From: Devosia aquimaris
GTDB taxonomy: Bacteria; Pseudomonadota; Alphaproteobacteria; Rhizobiales; Devosiaceae
Direction: 5' to 3'
DNA: 64,000 nt
NCBI RefSeq assembly: GCF_020169335.1
Contig: NZ_JAIEZN010000001.1
Coordinates: 248,001 to 312,000 of the forward strand
This document shows, one piece after another, positions 25,072 to 34,839 of the stretch. Under the pieces are notes generated by a model. That model was given only the letters and a program-made list of their open reading frames with translations. It made no database searches and was not told where the DNA came from. Position 1 is the first letter of the stretch, and each line of letters begins with the position of its first letter. A program made the position numbers and the translations under genes.

Positions 25072-26367
25072 CTAGGCTTTGGCCGATGCCAGCTCTTCAG
25101 GCACGGGCTCTTCGTCGACCCGCATCTCGGAACTATCAAAATCGGCGCGCGGATCAAGCTCGATGCTCTCGGGCGTCACCTGGCGGTCATTGCCCATGGG
25201 CTGGAACGGCGTGCGATCAGCGGCGTCGATGCTCTTGCGCACCCGCATGCGCAGGAAGGCGGTGATGGCCAGCGCGCCATGGAATGATGCGGTGACGATG
25301 AACAGGCCCACCGGCGACCAGGCGCTCATGATGGCAGAGGCAACGGCCGGGCCGATGGCCAGCCCGACGCCCAGGATCACCAGCATGCCGCCGGCGATGC
25401 GGGCGAATTCCCCCTCCTTGGCGAAGTCATTGGCATGGGCCACGGCCACCGCATAGATCGGGTTGGCGGCAAAGCCATAGGCGGCAAACAGCACATACAT
25501 CACCCAGCCGGCTTCCGGATTGATCAGCACGGTGAGCATGCCCACAAGCGCGGCAAAGCCGGAGAGGCCAATCAGCACCAGACGCCGGTCGATGCGGTCA
25601 GACAGGCGTCCGAACGGAATCTGCGCCACGGCGCCCAGAATGGCGGCGAGCGAAAAGAGGAAGGCAATGCCGCCGGCATCGAGCCCGCGCTCATAGCCAT
25701 AGACCGGCGCCAGCGTACCAAACGAGCCATTGGCCATGCCAACCGAGAACGCCGCGATCGCGGCCACCGGCGAAGTGCGGTAGAGCAGGCCAATATCGAT
25801 CTTGGCCGAGGACAGCGGGCGCGGCTGCGGGCTCGACGTCAGCGCCGTCGGCAGGATGGCGCAGATGAAACTGATGGCGCCCAGAACGAAGGGCACATAG
25901 CCAGCCGTGCCGGTGACCGACATGGCGATCTGGCCCAGGGTCGAGGCGGCCATGTTGATGGTGACATAGATCGAAAAGATCGTGCCGCGGCTTTTGTTCT
26001 CGGCGACCTCGTTGAGCCAGCTTTCCACGATCATCGCCGCGCCAGCAAAGCAGAAGCCGGACAGTGCGCGCAGCAGGATCCAGCCGATATCGTTGATCCA
26101 GAGCAGGTTGAGCAGAATGGTGATGGTGCCGATGGCCGCCATCACCGAAAAGGCGCGGATATGGCCCACCTTGCGCACCACCATGGGCACGGCCAGCGAG
26201 CCGGCAACAAAACCGACCGACCAGCCGGTGCCGATCAGGCCAAGGGAGAGCAGCGAGAACTGCTCCTCGGCACCGCGCACCGAGAGCAGCAGGCCCTGTA
26301 ACCCGCCGCCGAACATCAACAGGGCGGAGCCGAGGAACAGGGCATAGATCTTGATTACGGAAGCCAT
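25072..26367 (-). CDS. MFS transporter
   Basis: The 431-aa product has twelve hydrophobic segments and the inter-helix loop motifs MVVRKVGHIRAF and PFGRLSDRIDRR. The general build (short N-terminus, ENKSRGTIFSIYVTINM in the first half) resembles the YcaD-like group of putative transporters. The last 60 residues form a charged, acidic cytoplasmic tail. Its substrate is unknown. It is co-directional with moaB. Confidence 0.88.
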   Translation of the reverse strand: MASVIKIYALFLGSALLMFGGGLQGLLLSVRGAEEQFSLLSLGLIGTGWSVGFVAGSLAVPMVVRKVGHIRAFSVMAAIGTITILLNLLWINDIGWILLRALSGFCFAGAAMIVESWLNEVAENKSRGTIFSIYVTINMAASTLGQIAMSVTGTAGYVPFVLGAISFICAILPTALTSSPQPRPLSSAKIDIGLLYRTSPVAAIAAFSVGMANGSFGTLAPVYGYERGLDAGGIAFLFSLAAILGAVAQIPFGRLSDRIDRRLVLIGLSGFAALVGMLTVLINPEAGWVMYVLFAAYGFAANPIYAVAVAHANDFAKEGEFARIAGGMLVILGVGLAIGPAVASAIMSAWSPVGLFIVTASFHGALAITAFLRMRVRKSIDAADRTPFQPMGNDRQVTPESIELDPRADFDSSEMRVDEEPVPEELASAKA

Positions 26368-26493
26368 GGCACTTTCGACGCTGTCAGACGCTAGGAACGT
26401 TGCAAATCACGCAAGGGTGACATTAACGCGGCAATCCTGGCTTGGCGCGGCTCTTTTGCCGGCATGCGGGATTTTCTTTGCCTGCCGGACTGT

Positions 26494-27318
26494 TCAGTCG
26501 ACGAGGCCCAGTTCCACAAGCTTCAGCTTGAGGCTGAGCATATCCTGCCAGGCCTGTTCCTTGGCGGCCGGATTGCGCAGCAGATAGGCCGGATGCAGCG
26601 TCGCCACCGCCTCGGCCTGATGCCGTCCGACGGTGAGGTTGGCCCATTTGCCACGCATCTTGATGATGCCGCTGGTGGTGTCGAACAGCGTCTGCATGGC
26701 AGGTCCGCCCAGCGTCATGATCACCTTGGGCGCCACCAGCTCCACCTGGCGATGCAGGAAGGGCAGGCAGAGCGCCATCTCTTCCGGCGTCGGTGTGCGA
26801 TTGCCCGGCGGCCGCCACGGCACCGTATTGGCGATATAGACCTTGGTGCGGTCGAGCCCGATGGCGGCCAGCATGCGATCGAGCAATTGGCCCGACTTGC
26901 CCACGAAGGGCTTGCCGATCCGGTCCTCCTCGGCGCCGGGCGCTTCGCCGATCAGCATGATGCTTGCGTCCGGATTGCCATCGGCAAAGACCAATTGCGT
27001 TGCCCGCAGCTTGAGCCCGCACCCGTCATACTGACCCAGGATAGCTTCAAGCTCTTGAAGGCTCTTGGCCGACGCGGCGAGATTTCGCGCCTCTGCCGGG
27101 TCGGCACCGATCATCGGCGGCGTGCCTTGTGGGGCGGCTGTAGCAGCAGCTGGGGCCATCGCCTGCGCGGTGGCCTGCGGCGGCGCAGTGCGGACCGGCG
27201 CCCGCTGCGCAAAGCGATCCACCGGCTCTTCGCCCACCGCAACGTCAACGCCCGCAGCCCGATACCAATCGAGCACGGCGAGCATTTCGTCGTGATTTAG
27301 CGGTCGATCTTCGGCCAT
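26494..27318 (-). CDS. Uracil-DNA glycosylase family 4-like protein without the FeS cysteines
   Basis: The 274-aa product has the family 4/5 active-site motif GEAPGAEEDRIGKPFVG (about residues 124-140), NTVPWRPPGNRTPT and the C-terminal ATLHPAYLLRNP. These indicate removal of uracil from DNA. The first 70 or so residues are an Ala/Pro-rich linker. Only two cysteines exist in the whole protein (DGCGLKLRATQ and ALCLPFL), so the usual four-cysteine 4Fe-4S cluster cannot form. The start follows family extent; the open frame reaches 27411 into the divergent ETF-QO gene. Confidence 0.87.
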   Translation of the reverse strand: MAEDRPLNHDEMLAVLDWYRAAGVDVAVGEEPVDRFAQRAPVRTAPPQATAQAMAPAAATAAPQGTPPMIGADPAEARNLAASAKSLQELEAILGQYDGCGLKLRATQLVFADGNPDASIMLIGEAPGAEEDRIGKPFVGKSGQLLDRMLAAIGLDRTKVYIANTVPWRPPGNRTPTPEEMALCLPFLHRQVELVAPKVIMTLGGPAMQTLFDTTSGIIKMRGKWANLTVGRHQAEAVATLHPAYLLRNPAAKEQAWQDMLSLKLKLVELGLVD

Positions 27319-27383
27319 GTTCTCTGTTATGTCACAGCCCGTTTGGCGCGGCCAGCCGCGTCCCGGGGATAGAGGCAATCTAT

Positions 27384-29030
27384 ATGGCAGAGGCCCGCGC
27401 GCGCGAAACAATTTCGACCGATGTGTTGATCGTCGGGGCGGGCCCCGCGGGCCTGTCGGCCGCCATTCGCATCAAGCAGCGCCATCCGCAGCTGGCTGTC
27501 ACCGTGGTGGAAAAATCCGCCGAACTGGGCGGCCACATCCTTTCGGGCGCCGTGATGGACCCCCGCGGGCTCGATGCCCTTATTCCCGACTGGCGCCTCA
27601 AGGGCGCGCCGGTGGGGCCAGATGTCACCACCGACACCTATCACTATCTCACCAAGACCGGCGATTTCGCCCTGCCGCACTGGATGATGCCGCCCCAGCT
27701 CAAGACCGATGGCGCCGTCATCGTCAGCCTGGGTCATCTGGTGCGCTGGCTGGGCGACGAGGCAACGGCGCTGGGCGTCGACATTTTCCCCATGACGGCA
27801 GCCGTCGATGTGCTGGGCGGGCAGGGCGCCCCGGTGCGCGGCGTCATCACCGGCGATCTCGGCCGCGACAAGGATGGCAATACCAAGGACAGCTTTGCCG
27901 AAGGCATTGCGCTGGAGGCGAAGTATACGCTGATCGCCGAGGGCGCGCGGGGCTCGCTGGCCAAGAAGATCATCGCCGATTTCGACCTGTCCGGCGAACC
28001 GCAGAAATATGGCCTGGGCATCAAGGAAATCTGGGAAATCCCCGCCGAGCAGCATGAGCCCGGCCGCGTCGACCACTATCTCGGTTTCCCCCTCGACAAT
28101 GCCACTGCGGGGGGCGGCTTTGTCTATCACGCCCAGGATCGCAAGCTCTATGTGGGCCTGGTCACCTATCTCGACTATCCCGACCCGACACTGTCGCCCT
28201 TCGGCGAGTTCCAGCGCTTCAAGGCCCATCCCTCGGTCGCGCCGCTGCTGGAAGGCGCCACCCGCATCAGCTATGGCGCCCGCGCGGTGACCGCAGGCGG
28301 CTGGCAGTCCATCCCCACGCTGGGTTTTGCCGGCGGCGGACTGATCGGCTGCTCGGCCGGGTTCATGAATGCGCCGCGCCTCAAGGCCATCCACAATGCC
28401 ATTCTCTCCGGCATCGGTGCGGCCGATGCGGTGGCCGATGCCATCGCCGCCGGTCGCCAGCACGATCTGATCGCCGATTTCGGCAAGCGCGTAATGCAGA
28501 CCGGCATCGCCACCGAGCTCATGGCCGTGCGCAACGTCAAGCCGCTGTGGTCACGCTTCGGTACCCTGTTGGGCGCCATCGCTGGCGGCGCCGAGATGTG
28601 GGCGACCGCCCTCCTGGGGCGCTCGCTGCTCGGCACGCTGCACCACAAGGGCCCCGACCATGCCGCGCTCAAGCCGCGCAGTGCCGTCACCGGCCGCAAC
28701 TATGACCGGCCGGACGGCAAGACCAGCTTTGACCGTGCAGCCTCGGTCTATCTTGCCAATCTCTCCCATGATGAAGACCAGCCGGTGCATCTGGTGCTGG
28801 CCGATCCCGCCGTGCCGGTACGCGACAACCTGCCGGTTTATGGCGAGCCGGCGCCGCTCTATTGCCCGGCCGGGGTCTATGAAGTTGCCCAGGAGGGTGG
28901 GGCGCCTGTGTTCCGCATCCACGCCGCCAATTGCGTGCATTGCAAGAGCTGCGACATCAAGGATCCCGCCCAGAACATCACCTGGGTACCGCCTGAGGGT
29001 GGCAGCGGCCCGAACTACACCGGCATGTAG
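27384..29030 (+). CDS. Electron transfer flavoprotein-ubiquinone oxidoreductase
   Basis: Membrane-associated flavoprotein that passes electrons from ETF (fatty-acid and amino-acid oxidation) to ubiquinone. The 548-aa product has an N-terminal FAD site VLIVGAGPAGLSAA (about residues 14-26) and a C-terminal 4Fe-4S domain with Cys at about 494, 517, 520 and 523 (CPAGVYEV, CVHCKSCDIKDP). It ends in NITWVPPEGGSGPNYTGM, which is typical of the family. Divergent from the uracil-DNA glycosylase, with a 65-base shared promoter region. ETF itself is not in the window. Confidence 0.96.
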   Translation: MAEARARETISTDVLIVGAGPAGLSAAIRIKQRHPQLAVTVVEKSAELGGHILSGAVMDPRGLDALIPDWRLKGAPVGPDVTTDTYHYLTKTGDFALPHWMMPPQLKTDGAVIVSLGHLVRWLGDEATALGVDIFPMTAAVDVLGGQGAPVRGVITGDLGRDKDGNTKDSFAEGIALEAKYTLIAEGARGSLAKKIIADFDLSGEPQKYGLGIKEIWEIPAEQHEPGRVDHYLGFPLDNATAGGGFVYHAQDRKLYVGLVTYLDYPDPTLSPFGEFQRFKAHPSVAPLLEGATRISYGARAVTAGGWQSIPTLGFAGGGLIGCSAGFMNAPRLKAIHNAILSGIGAADAVADAIAAGRQHDLIADFGKRVMQTGIATELMAVRNVKPLWSRFGTLLGAIAGGAEMWATALLGRSLLGTLHHKGPDHAALKPRSAVTGRNYDRPDGKTSFDRAASVYLANLSHDEDQPVHLVLADPAVPVRDNLPVYGEPAPLYCPAGVYEVAQEGGAPVFRIHAANCVHCKSCDIKDPAQNITWVPPEGGSGPNYTGM

Positions 29031-29125
29031 ATCACGCTATGTGGCGCGGCCTTGCGGCGCAGTCGCAAAACGGCCAATCTGCGCGCTCAGACAGGTCCGG
29101 TTGGGCCAACGGAGAATTCAACCTC

Positions 29126-30868
29126 GTGACATCGTTTCTGAACCGCATTGCACGCCCCGCCTTGATAGCCGCGTTGATGGCCTCTGTGGCCGCCACCGCC
29201 GTCTACTCGGCGCAGACCATCCGGACGGCGCAGTCCGAGGGCGGCATGGAAACGGGCATGCTGCCCCTGTTCAATGCCAGTGTCACCGGTGCCTATATGG
29301 CTGGCCGCCAGGCGCTGCAGGATTTGCGCACCGACGAAGCCGCGCGCTATTTCTACGAGGCTGCCCAGGCCGACTGGAACAATCCGGTTCTGGTCGAGCG
29401 CGCCTTCATTGCCTTTGCTGCCGATGGCCAGTTCGGCCAGGCTGCTTCGACGGCCAAGCACCTGCTCGACCTTGATGCCCACAATGAGCTGGCCGAGCTT
29501 GTGGTGGCCACCGAGGCCTTCAAGGAGCGCCGCTACGATGCGGCCGAGCGTATGCTCGATGCCATCGGGCAGGACAGCTTCACCGGCGTCACCGCCAGCA
29601 TCCTGCGCGCCTGGGCACTGGTTGGCGCCGACCGCAAGCCGGAAGCCGATGCCATGCTCGACAAGCTGGGCGCCAACGGGCTCGACGATTTCCTGGTGTT
29701 CCACCGGGCGCTGATGGCCGAGGCCGCCGGCGACACCGATGAGGCGCTCGACCTGGCTGGCCAGGCCTATGATGCCGAGCCCTATGTGGCCCGCATCGTC
29801 GAGGTCTATGCGCGCATGCTGGCCAATGCCGGTCAGTTCGACCAGGCCAAGCAGGCCATCGCCGAATTCGAGGACAAGGGGCTCAGCCACCCCATTGTCT
29901 CCATGGTGGGCGACAAGATCGACGCCGGCCAGCGTCCTGGCATCTTTGCTTCCAATGTGCAGATCGGCGCCGCCGAAATGTTCCATGGCATCGGTGTGGC
30001 GCTGTCGCGCGATGGCAATCCGGACCTGTCGCTGGTCTTCCTGCGCATGGGGCTCTACCTGGACCCGTCAGCCGATGTGATCGCCATCGCCCTGGGCGAG
30101 CAGCTCGACGCCTCTGGCCAGCATGAGGCAGCCAACAAGATCTATGATGGTGTGCCCGCCACTTCGCCCATGAAGTCCAATGCTGTGGTGCACATCGCGC
30201 AGAACCTGGACGCCATGGGCGACAAGGAGGAGGCCATGCGCCGCCTCAGCAATATCGTGGCCACTGACCCCACCGATCTCGACGCCATTTCCGTGCTCGG
30301 GGACATGCAGCGCTATGGCGAGCTCTACGAGGATGCCGCGGCCACCTATACCAAGGCGCTCGAACTGACGGGCGGCGAGAAGCCGTCGGACTGGCGCTTC
30401 TACTACGTGCGCGGCATTTCCTATGAGCGCGCCAAGCAGTGGCCCAAGGCCGAGGCCGATTTCCTCAAGGCGCTCGAACTCAATCCCGACCAGCCTGCTG
30501 TGCTCAACTATCTCGGCTATAGCTGGATCGACCAGGACATGCATCTGGAACGCGCACTCGAGATGATCGAGACCGCCGTCGAGGCGCAGCCGCAGGATGG
30601 CTATATCGTGGATTCACTGGGCTGGGCCTTCTACAAGCTCGGCCGGATCGACGAGGCCGTGACCACGCTGGAACGCGCCGTGCTGCTGCGCCCCAACGAT
30701 CCCGAGCTCAATGACCATCTGGGCGATGCCTATTGGAAGGTCGGTCGGCGCCTGGAAGCCAAGTTCCAATGGCGCATTGCCGGGGCCATGGACGAGACCG
30801 GTAACGTCAAGGAACGGGTCGCCATCAAGCTCGCAGACGGGCTGACGGCCGAGAACGCCACCGACTAG
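29126..30868 (+). CDS. Tetratricopeptide-repeat protein, exported
   Basis: The 580-aa product starts at GTG. The N-terminus TSFLNRIARPALIAALMASV is a signal sequence or anchor. The rest is TPR helices; clear units include AVLNYLGYSWIDQDMHLERA and YIVDSLGWAFYKLGRIDEAV in the last 130 residues. Long secreted TPR proteins of this type precede ispE in many alphaproteobacteria and are thought to be periplasmic scaffolds (inference). The open frame begins at 29039, but the GTG precedes the signal sequence and has GGAG upstream. Confidence 0.85.
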   Translation: MTSFLNRIARPALIAALMASVAATAVYSAQTIRTAQSEGGMETGMLPLFNASVTGAYMAGRQALQDLRTDEAARYFYEAAQADWNNPVLVERAFIAFAADGQFGQAASTAKHLLDLDAHNELAELVVATEAFKERRYDAAERMLDAIGQDSFTGVTASILRAWALVGADRKPEADAMLDKLGANGLDDFLVFHRALMAEAAGDTDEALDLAGQAYDAEPYVARIVEVYARMLANAGQFDQAKQAIAEFEDKGLSHPIVSMVGDKIDAGQRPGIFASNVQIGAAEMFHGIGVALSRDGNPDLSLVFLRMGLYLDPSADVIAIALGEQLDASGQHEAANKIYDGVPATSPMKSNAVVHIAQNLDAMGDKEEAMRRLSNIVATDPTDLDAISVLGDMQRYGELYEDAAATYTKALELTGGEKPSDWRFYYVRGISYERAKQWPKAEADFLKALELNPDQPAVLNYLGYSWIDQDMHLERALEMIETAVEAQPQDGYIVDSLGWAFYKLGRIDEAVTTLERAVLLRPNDPELNDHLGDAYWKVGRRLEAKFQWRIAGAMDETGNVKERVAIKLADGLTAENATD

Positions 30869-30875
30869 CCGGCGG

Positions 30876-31757
30876 ATGGAACAGCCTTTTCTGCAGATTG
30901 CCCCCGCCAAGATCAACCTGGCGCTGCATGTCACGCGGCGCCGGGAAGATGGCTATCATGACCTCGAAAGCCTGGTGGTCTTTGCCGACGTTGCCGATGA
31001 ACTGGAAGCAGCGCCCGCTGATGTCGATTCGCTGACCATCACCGGTCCCTTCGCCAGGGGGCTGGGGGCAGGGGAGACCAATCTGGTGAGCCGTGCCGTT
31101 GCCGGCTTCCGCGCGCGCTGGCCGGAAGCGGTGGCCACGGGCCTGGCCATGCGCCTGACCAAGAACCTGCCTGTTGCCGCCGGCATTGGCGGTGGCTCGG
31201 CCGACGCAGCGGCGGCCTTGCGGTTGATGGCAAGCCTCTCCTCAGAAGCCATCCCCTTTCCGGCGCTGGCGGACCTTGCCGCGCAATTGGGCGCCGATGT
31301 GCCGGCGTGCCTGGTATCGACGCCGCTTCTGGCCCGGGGCGTGGGCGAGCTGCTCGAGCCGCTACCAGAGTTTCCGGCGCTGCACATTGTTCTGATCAAC
31401 CCCATGGTGCCGCTGGCCACGGCGGACGTGTTCCGCCGCCTGCGGGCGCATGACAACTATCCGCTGCCTGAACTGCCAGCGCCGCTGACCCGGCCAGTGC
31501 AACTGGGCATCTGGCTGGCCGAGACGCGCAATGATCTGCAGCCGCCGGCGGTCAAGCTGGTGCCAGTAATCGGCGAGATCGTCGATCATCTGGCACAGGC
31601 GCAGGGCTGCATGCTGGCGCGCATGTCGGGTTCGGGCGCGACGGTGTTCGGGTTGTTCGGGTCAAGCGGGCAGGCGCATCAAGCGGCGCAGATGATGCGG
31701 GCGGCCAATCCCGACCATTGGGTCGCCGCCGCGCCGCTGATTACGCCCGGTGCCTAG
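30876..31757 (+). CDS. ispE: 4-diphosphocytidyl-2-C-methyl-D-erythritol kinase
   Basis: GHMP-family kinase of the non-mevalonate (MEP) isoprenoid pathway. The 293-aa product has the opening APAKINLALHVTRRREDGYH, ATP-binding LPVAAGIGGGSADAAAALRL (about 98-117) and the C-terminal MLARMSGSGATVFGLF. It starts 7 bases after the TPR gene. Its TAG stop shares the tetranucleotide CTAG with the stop codon of the convergent prenyltransferase gene. Confidence 0.96.
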   Translation: MEQPFLQIAPAKINLALHVTRRREDGYHDLESLVVFADVADELEAAPADVDSLTITGPFARGLGAGETNLVSRAVAGFRARWPEAVATGLAMRLTKNLPVAAGIGGGSADAAAALRLMASLSSEAIPFPALADLAAQLGADVPACLVSTPLLARGVGELLEPLPEFPALHIVLINPMVPLATADVFRRLRAHDNYPLPELPAPLTRPVQLGIWLAETRNDLQPPAVKLVPVIGEIVDHLAQAQGCMLARMSGSGATVFGLFGSSGQAHQAAQMMRAANPDHWVAAAPLITPGA

Positions 31758-32767
31758 TAGGCGCGCAGCACGCTGAATTCGACGACATCGGCCAACAAGG
31801 TACGCATCTCCGAAGCCGGCAGCATCTCGAGCGCCTGCTGCGCGGACGCGGCATGGGCGCGGGCCTGTTCCAGCGTGCGGCCCAGCGTATTGTAGCGTTC
31901 CATGATGGCGACTACGGCAGCAACCTGCTCGTCGCTGGCATTGGCATCGCCCAGCGCGCCGGCGATGGCGGCCTTTTCGTCCTGGGTGCCGTCGGCCAGC
32001 GCCAGGATCACCGGGAGGGTCATCTTGCCTTCGCGCAGATCGTCGCCCGTGTTCTTGCCCAGCGTGCCGGCCTGCCCACCATAGTCGAGCGCATCGTCGA
32101 CCAGCTGGAAGGCGTTGCCCAGCTCAAGTCCGTAGCGCGCCAGCGCCTTGCGGCCAGCCGCATCGGCGCCACCAGCCATGGCGCCCACTTCGCAGGCGGC
32201 CTCGAACAATACGGCCGTCTTGGCGCGGATCACTTCGGCATAGTCTGCGGCGGTGGTGGTGAGATCGCCCGTCTTGGCAAGTTGGAACACTTCGCCTTCG
32301 GCCATCACGGCGGAAGCCGCAGACAGCACGCCCAGGGAGTCGATGTCGCGGGTTTCCACCATCATCATGAAGGCCTGGCCGAGCAGGAAGTCGCCAACCA
32401 GGATCGAGGCCTTGTTGCCCCATACCATGCGGGCCGCCGGCTTGCCGCGGCGCATATCGCTCTCGTCCACCACATCATCGTGCAGCAGGGTGGCATTGTG
32501 CATGAACTCGACGGCAGCGGCGAAGTTGATCGCGCTGCCGGTGCCCTTGCCGAAGAGTTGGGCCGCCGCCACAGTCAACATGGGGCGCAGGCGCTTGCCG
32601 CCGCTCTCGATGAGGTAGCGGGCAAGTTCGGGCACCATCTCGACATGGGAGTCGGCGCGGCTGAGAATCAGCGCGTTGACCTGAGCCATGTCGGCGGCGG
32701 TTGCGGCCAGCAGCCGGTCTATCGGGGTGGCGACCGGCGCCTCTTTGATCTGCGTCAGCACTGACAC
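31754..32767 (-). CDS. Polyprenyl (octaprenyl-type) diphosphate synthase
   Basis: Long-chain trans-prenyltransferase, most likely making the ubiquinone side chain. The first aspartate-rich motif is LLHDDVVDESDMRRG and the second FQLVDDALDYGG; GGKRLRPML is the isopentenyl-diphosphate site. The product is 337 aa from the GTG chosen (VSVLTQIKEAPV), and an ATG at 32842 would add 25 residues. Chain length cannot be read directly; the family position (IspB-like) suggests C40-C50. It sits back to back with ispE, both being isoprenoid genes. Confidence 0.9.
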   Translation of the reverse strand: MSVLTQIKEAPVATPIDRLLAATAADMAQVNALILSRADSHVEMVPELARYLIESGGKRLRPMLTVAAAQLFGKGTGSAINFAAAVEFMHNATLLHDDVVDESDMRRGKPAARMVWGNKASILVGDFLLGQAFMMMVETRDIDSLGVLSAASAVMAEGEVFQLAKTGDLTTTAADYAEVIRAKTAVLFEAACEVGAMAGGADAAGRKALARYGLELGNAFQLVDDALDYGGQAGTLGKNTGDDLREGKMTLPVILALADGTQDEKAAIAGALGDANASDEQVAAVVAIMERYNTLGRTLEQARAHAASAQQALEMLPASEMRTLLADVVEFSVLRAY

Positions 32768-32862
32768 CTGTTTACGTCCCTGCGCGCCGATACCGGCAAA
32801 TTTGGTTGAGTCTGCCTCATTTGCGCTTGTAATCTCGCGCAAAACCGACCTTTACGGGTGCG

Positions 32863-33642
32863 ATGTCCCTAGACCAGCCGCCTGCCTTTGTAAAACACCA
32901 ATCGGTAACACGCGATGCCTTTTTGGGGGGCAGGCTGACTGTGTCGCAGCCGCGCAACGGATTCCGGGCCGGGCTGGACAGTGTGCTGTTGGGCGCAGCG
33001 GTGTCGGCGGGCCGGCAAACCCTGCTCGATCTGGGCTGCGGCGTGGGCACGGCAGGGCTGGTGGCGCTCTGTCACAACCCCCAATTGCGTGCGACGCTGG
33101 TCGATCAAAATGCCGAGATGCTGGCGCTGGCGGCCGCCAATCTCGCGGACAATGGCCTGTCCGATCGCGGACACATCCTGAACGTCGACGTTACTGCCAA
33201 GGGCAGCCTGCGCCATGCGGCCGGCTTGGGGGACAATGGCCATGACGTCGTGATCGCCAATCCACCCTTCTTCAGCGACGGTACGCTGGCCGATGATGCC
33301 GGCCGCGCCGGGTCACGCCACATGGACGCCGCAGCGCTCGATCTGTGGATCAAGACAGCGGCCGGATGCGCGGCGCCGGGGGGTGAGGTGATCTTTGTCT
33401 ATCCCACCACGAGCCTGTCGCCCCTGCTGGCCGGCTTCGAGCAGCGCTTTGGCGCGCTGACCATCCTGCCCCTCAGCCCGCGGCCCGGCGCCGCGGCGTC
33501 GCGCGTGCTCATCCGCGGCATCAAGGGGTCGCGGGCGCCGCTGGTGCTTCTGGCCAATCGCGCGCTGCATGGCGAGGACGGACGGGATTTCGCGCCCGAA
33601 TTCGACGCAATCTTTCGTGGGTCGGCCCGGCTTGACTGGTAA
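32863..33642 (+). CDS. tRNA1(Val) (adenine-37-N6)-methyltransferase-like protein
   Basis: Class I SAM methyltransferase of 259 aa. SAM motif LLDLGCGVGTAGLVAL (about residues 53-68), acidic motif TLVDQNAEM and catalytic VVIANPPFFSDG (NPPF, typical of N6-adenine methylases). The opening TRDAFLGGRLTVSQPRNGFR matches the TrmN6/YfiC group. Divergent from the prenyltransferase gene and followed by the S49 peptidase. The exact RNA target is inferred from family membership. Confidence 0.88.
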   Translation: MSLDQPPAFVKHQSVTRDAFLGGRLTVSQPRNGFRAGLDSVLLGAAVSAGRQTLLDLGCGVGTAGLVALCHNPQLRATLVDQNAEMLALAAANLADNGLSDRGHILNVDVTAKGSLRHAAGLGDNGHDVVIANPPFFSDGTLADDAGRAGSRHMDAAALDLWIKTAAGCAAPGGEVIFVYPTTSLSPLLAGFEQRFGALTILPLSPRPGAAASRVLIRGIKGSRAPLVLLANRALHGEDGRDFAPEFDAIFRGSARLDW

Positions 33643-33692
33643 TCGCGCCACGGGCGTCCTAAATCTCAGGCTCCGGCGGATGAGGACCCAGC

Positions 33693-34535
33693 ATGAATGA
33701 TCCGGCAGTGCCGAAGCGGACCTGGCTGCAGCGCGTGTTGCGGCGCGGCAAGGTCACCATCCCCGTGGTGCGCCTGCATGGGGTGATCGCGGCCGAGCAG
33801 CGCCCCGGACGCCTGAACATCGCCAGCGTCGAACCGCTGCTCAAGCGCGCCTTCGCCATGCGCCAGGCGCCCGCTGTTGCCATCATCATCAATTCGCCCG
33901 GCGGCTCGCCCGTGCAGAGCCGGCTGATCTCCAAGCGCATCCGCGACCTGGCCAGGCTGAACAGCAAGCCCGTGCTGGTGTTTGTCGAAGATGCTGCGGC
34001 TTCGGGTGGCTATTTCATCGCCGTCGCCGGCGACGAGATCTTTGCCGATCCCTCCTCCATCGTCGGTTCGATCGGCGTCATCATGGCCGGCTTCGGCTTT
34101 GTCGGGGCGATCGAAAAGCTCGGCATCGAGCGCCGCGTCCATACCGCGGGCAACAGCAAGTCCACGCTCGATCCCTTCCTGCCCGAAAAGGCAGACGACG
34201 TTGAGCGGATCACCCGCTTTGAGGGCGACATCCACCAGGTATTCATCGACCACGTCAAGGCGGGCCGGGCCGGGCGCCTCAAGGGCAGCGACGAGGAGCT
34301 GTTCAACGGCCAGTGGTGGACAGGCCTGCGCGGGCTCGAACTGGGCCTGGTCGACGCCATCGGCGACCTGCATGAGACGCTGACCAGCCGCTACGGCCCC
34401 GACGTTCATCTCAAGCTCATCGAGCCAAAACGCGGCTGGCTGCAACTGCCCCGCATCGGCCTTGCTGCCGGTCTCTCGGCCGATCTGGCCGCCACGCTCG
34501 AAGATCGCGCCATCTGGGCGCGGCTTGGACTCTAG
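33693..34535 (+). CDS. S49-family peptidase (SppA-like)
   Basis: The 280-aa product is a small signal-peptide-peptidase-type protease. The catalytic serine lies in EDAAASGGYFIAVAGDEIFA (about residues 104-123), with the partner stretch IINSPGGSPVQSRLISKRI upstream and SIVGSIGVI after. No obvious signal peptide or transmembrane segment, so it may be cytoplasmic or peripheral, unlike classical SppA. A 77-aa one-TM protein follows it by 18 bases. Confidence 0.9.
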   Translation: MNDPAVPKRTWLQRVLRRGKVTIPVVRLHGVIAAEQRPGRLNIASVEPLLKRAFAMRQAPAVAIIINSPGGSPVQSRLISKRIRDLARLNSKPVLVFVEDAAASGGYFIAVAGDEIFADPSSIVGSIGVIMAGFGFVGAIEKLGIERRVHTAGNSKSTLDPFLPEKADDVERITRFEGDIHQVFIDHVKAGRAGRLKGSDEELFNGQWWTGLRGLELGLVDAIGDLHETLTSRYGPDVHLKLIEPKRGWLQLPRIGLAAGLSADLAATLEDRAIWARLGL

Positions 34536-34553
34536 CCCCCGGACACTTTGCCC

Positions 34554-34787
34554 ATGACTGCCCTGCTGCTCCGCGTCATCATCTTTGTCATCCTGGGCCT
34601 GATGGTCTATCTGGGCGTGCGCCGCATCTGGCGCGACTGGACCGGCAAGTTCGATGCCGAGGCCGAGGAGGCCCGCCGCCTGCGCCGCGAGCGCGACCTG
34701 CGCGAACGCGACCAGCCCGGGGTCATCGACCTCAAGCGCGACAAGGACGGCACCTATCGCCCTGGCGATGACGACAAACGCCGTTGA
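34554..34787 (+). CDS. Small single-pass membrane protein
   Basis: The 77-aa product has one N-terminal transmembrane helix (LLLRVIIFVILGLMVYLGV) and a highly charged cytoplasmic tail rich in Arg/Glu/Asp (RRLRRERDLRERD). It is located between the S49 peptidase and glyQ on the same strand, an arrangement I believe is shared by relatives. No known function. An in-frame TTG 6 bases upstream is a less likely start. Confidence 0.75.
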   Translation: MTALLLRVIIFVILGLMVYLGVRRIWRDWTGKFDAEAEEARRLRRERDLRERDQPGVIDLKRDKDGTYRPGDDDKRR

Positions 34788-34839
34788 CCCTGCGGGGCGC
34801 GCAAACTAGAGGTTTGTGCCAGTTAGCAGGGACTGCCAA

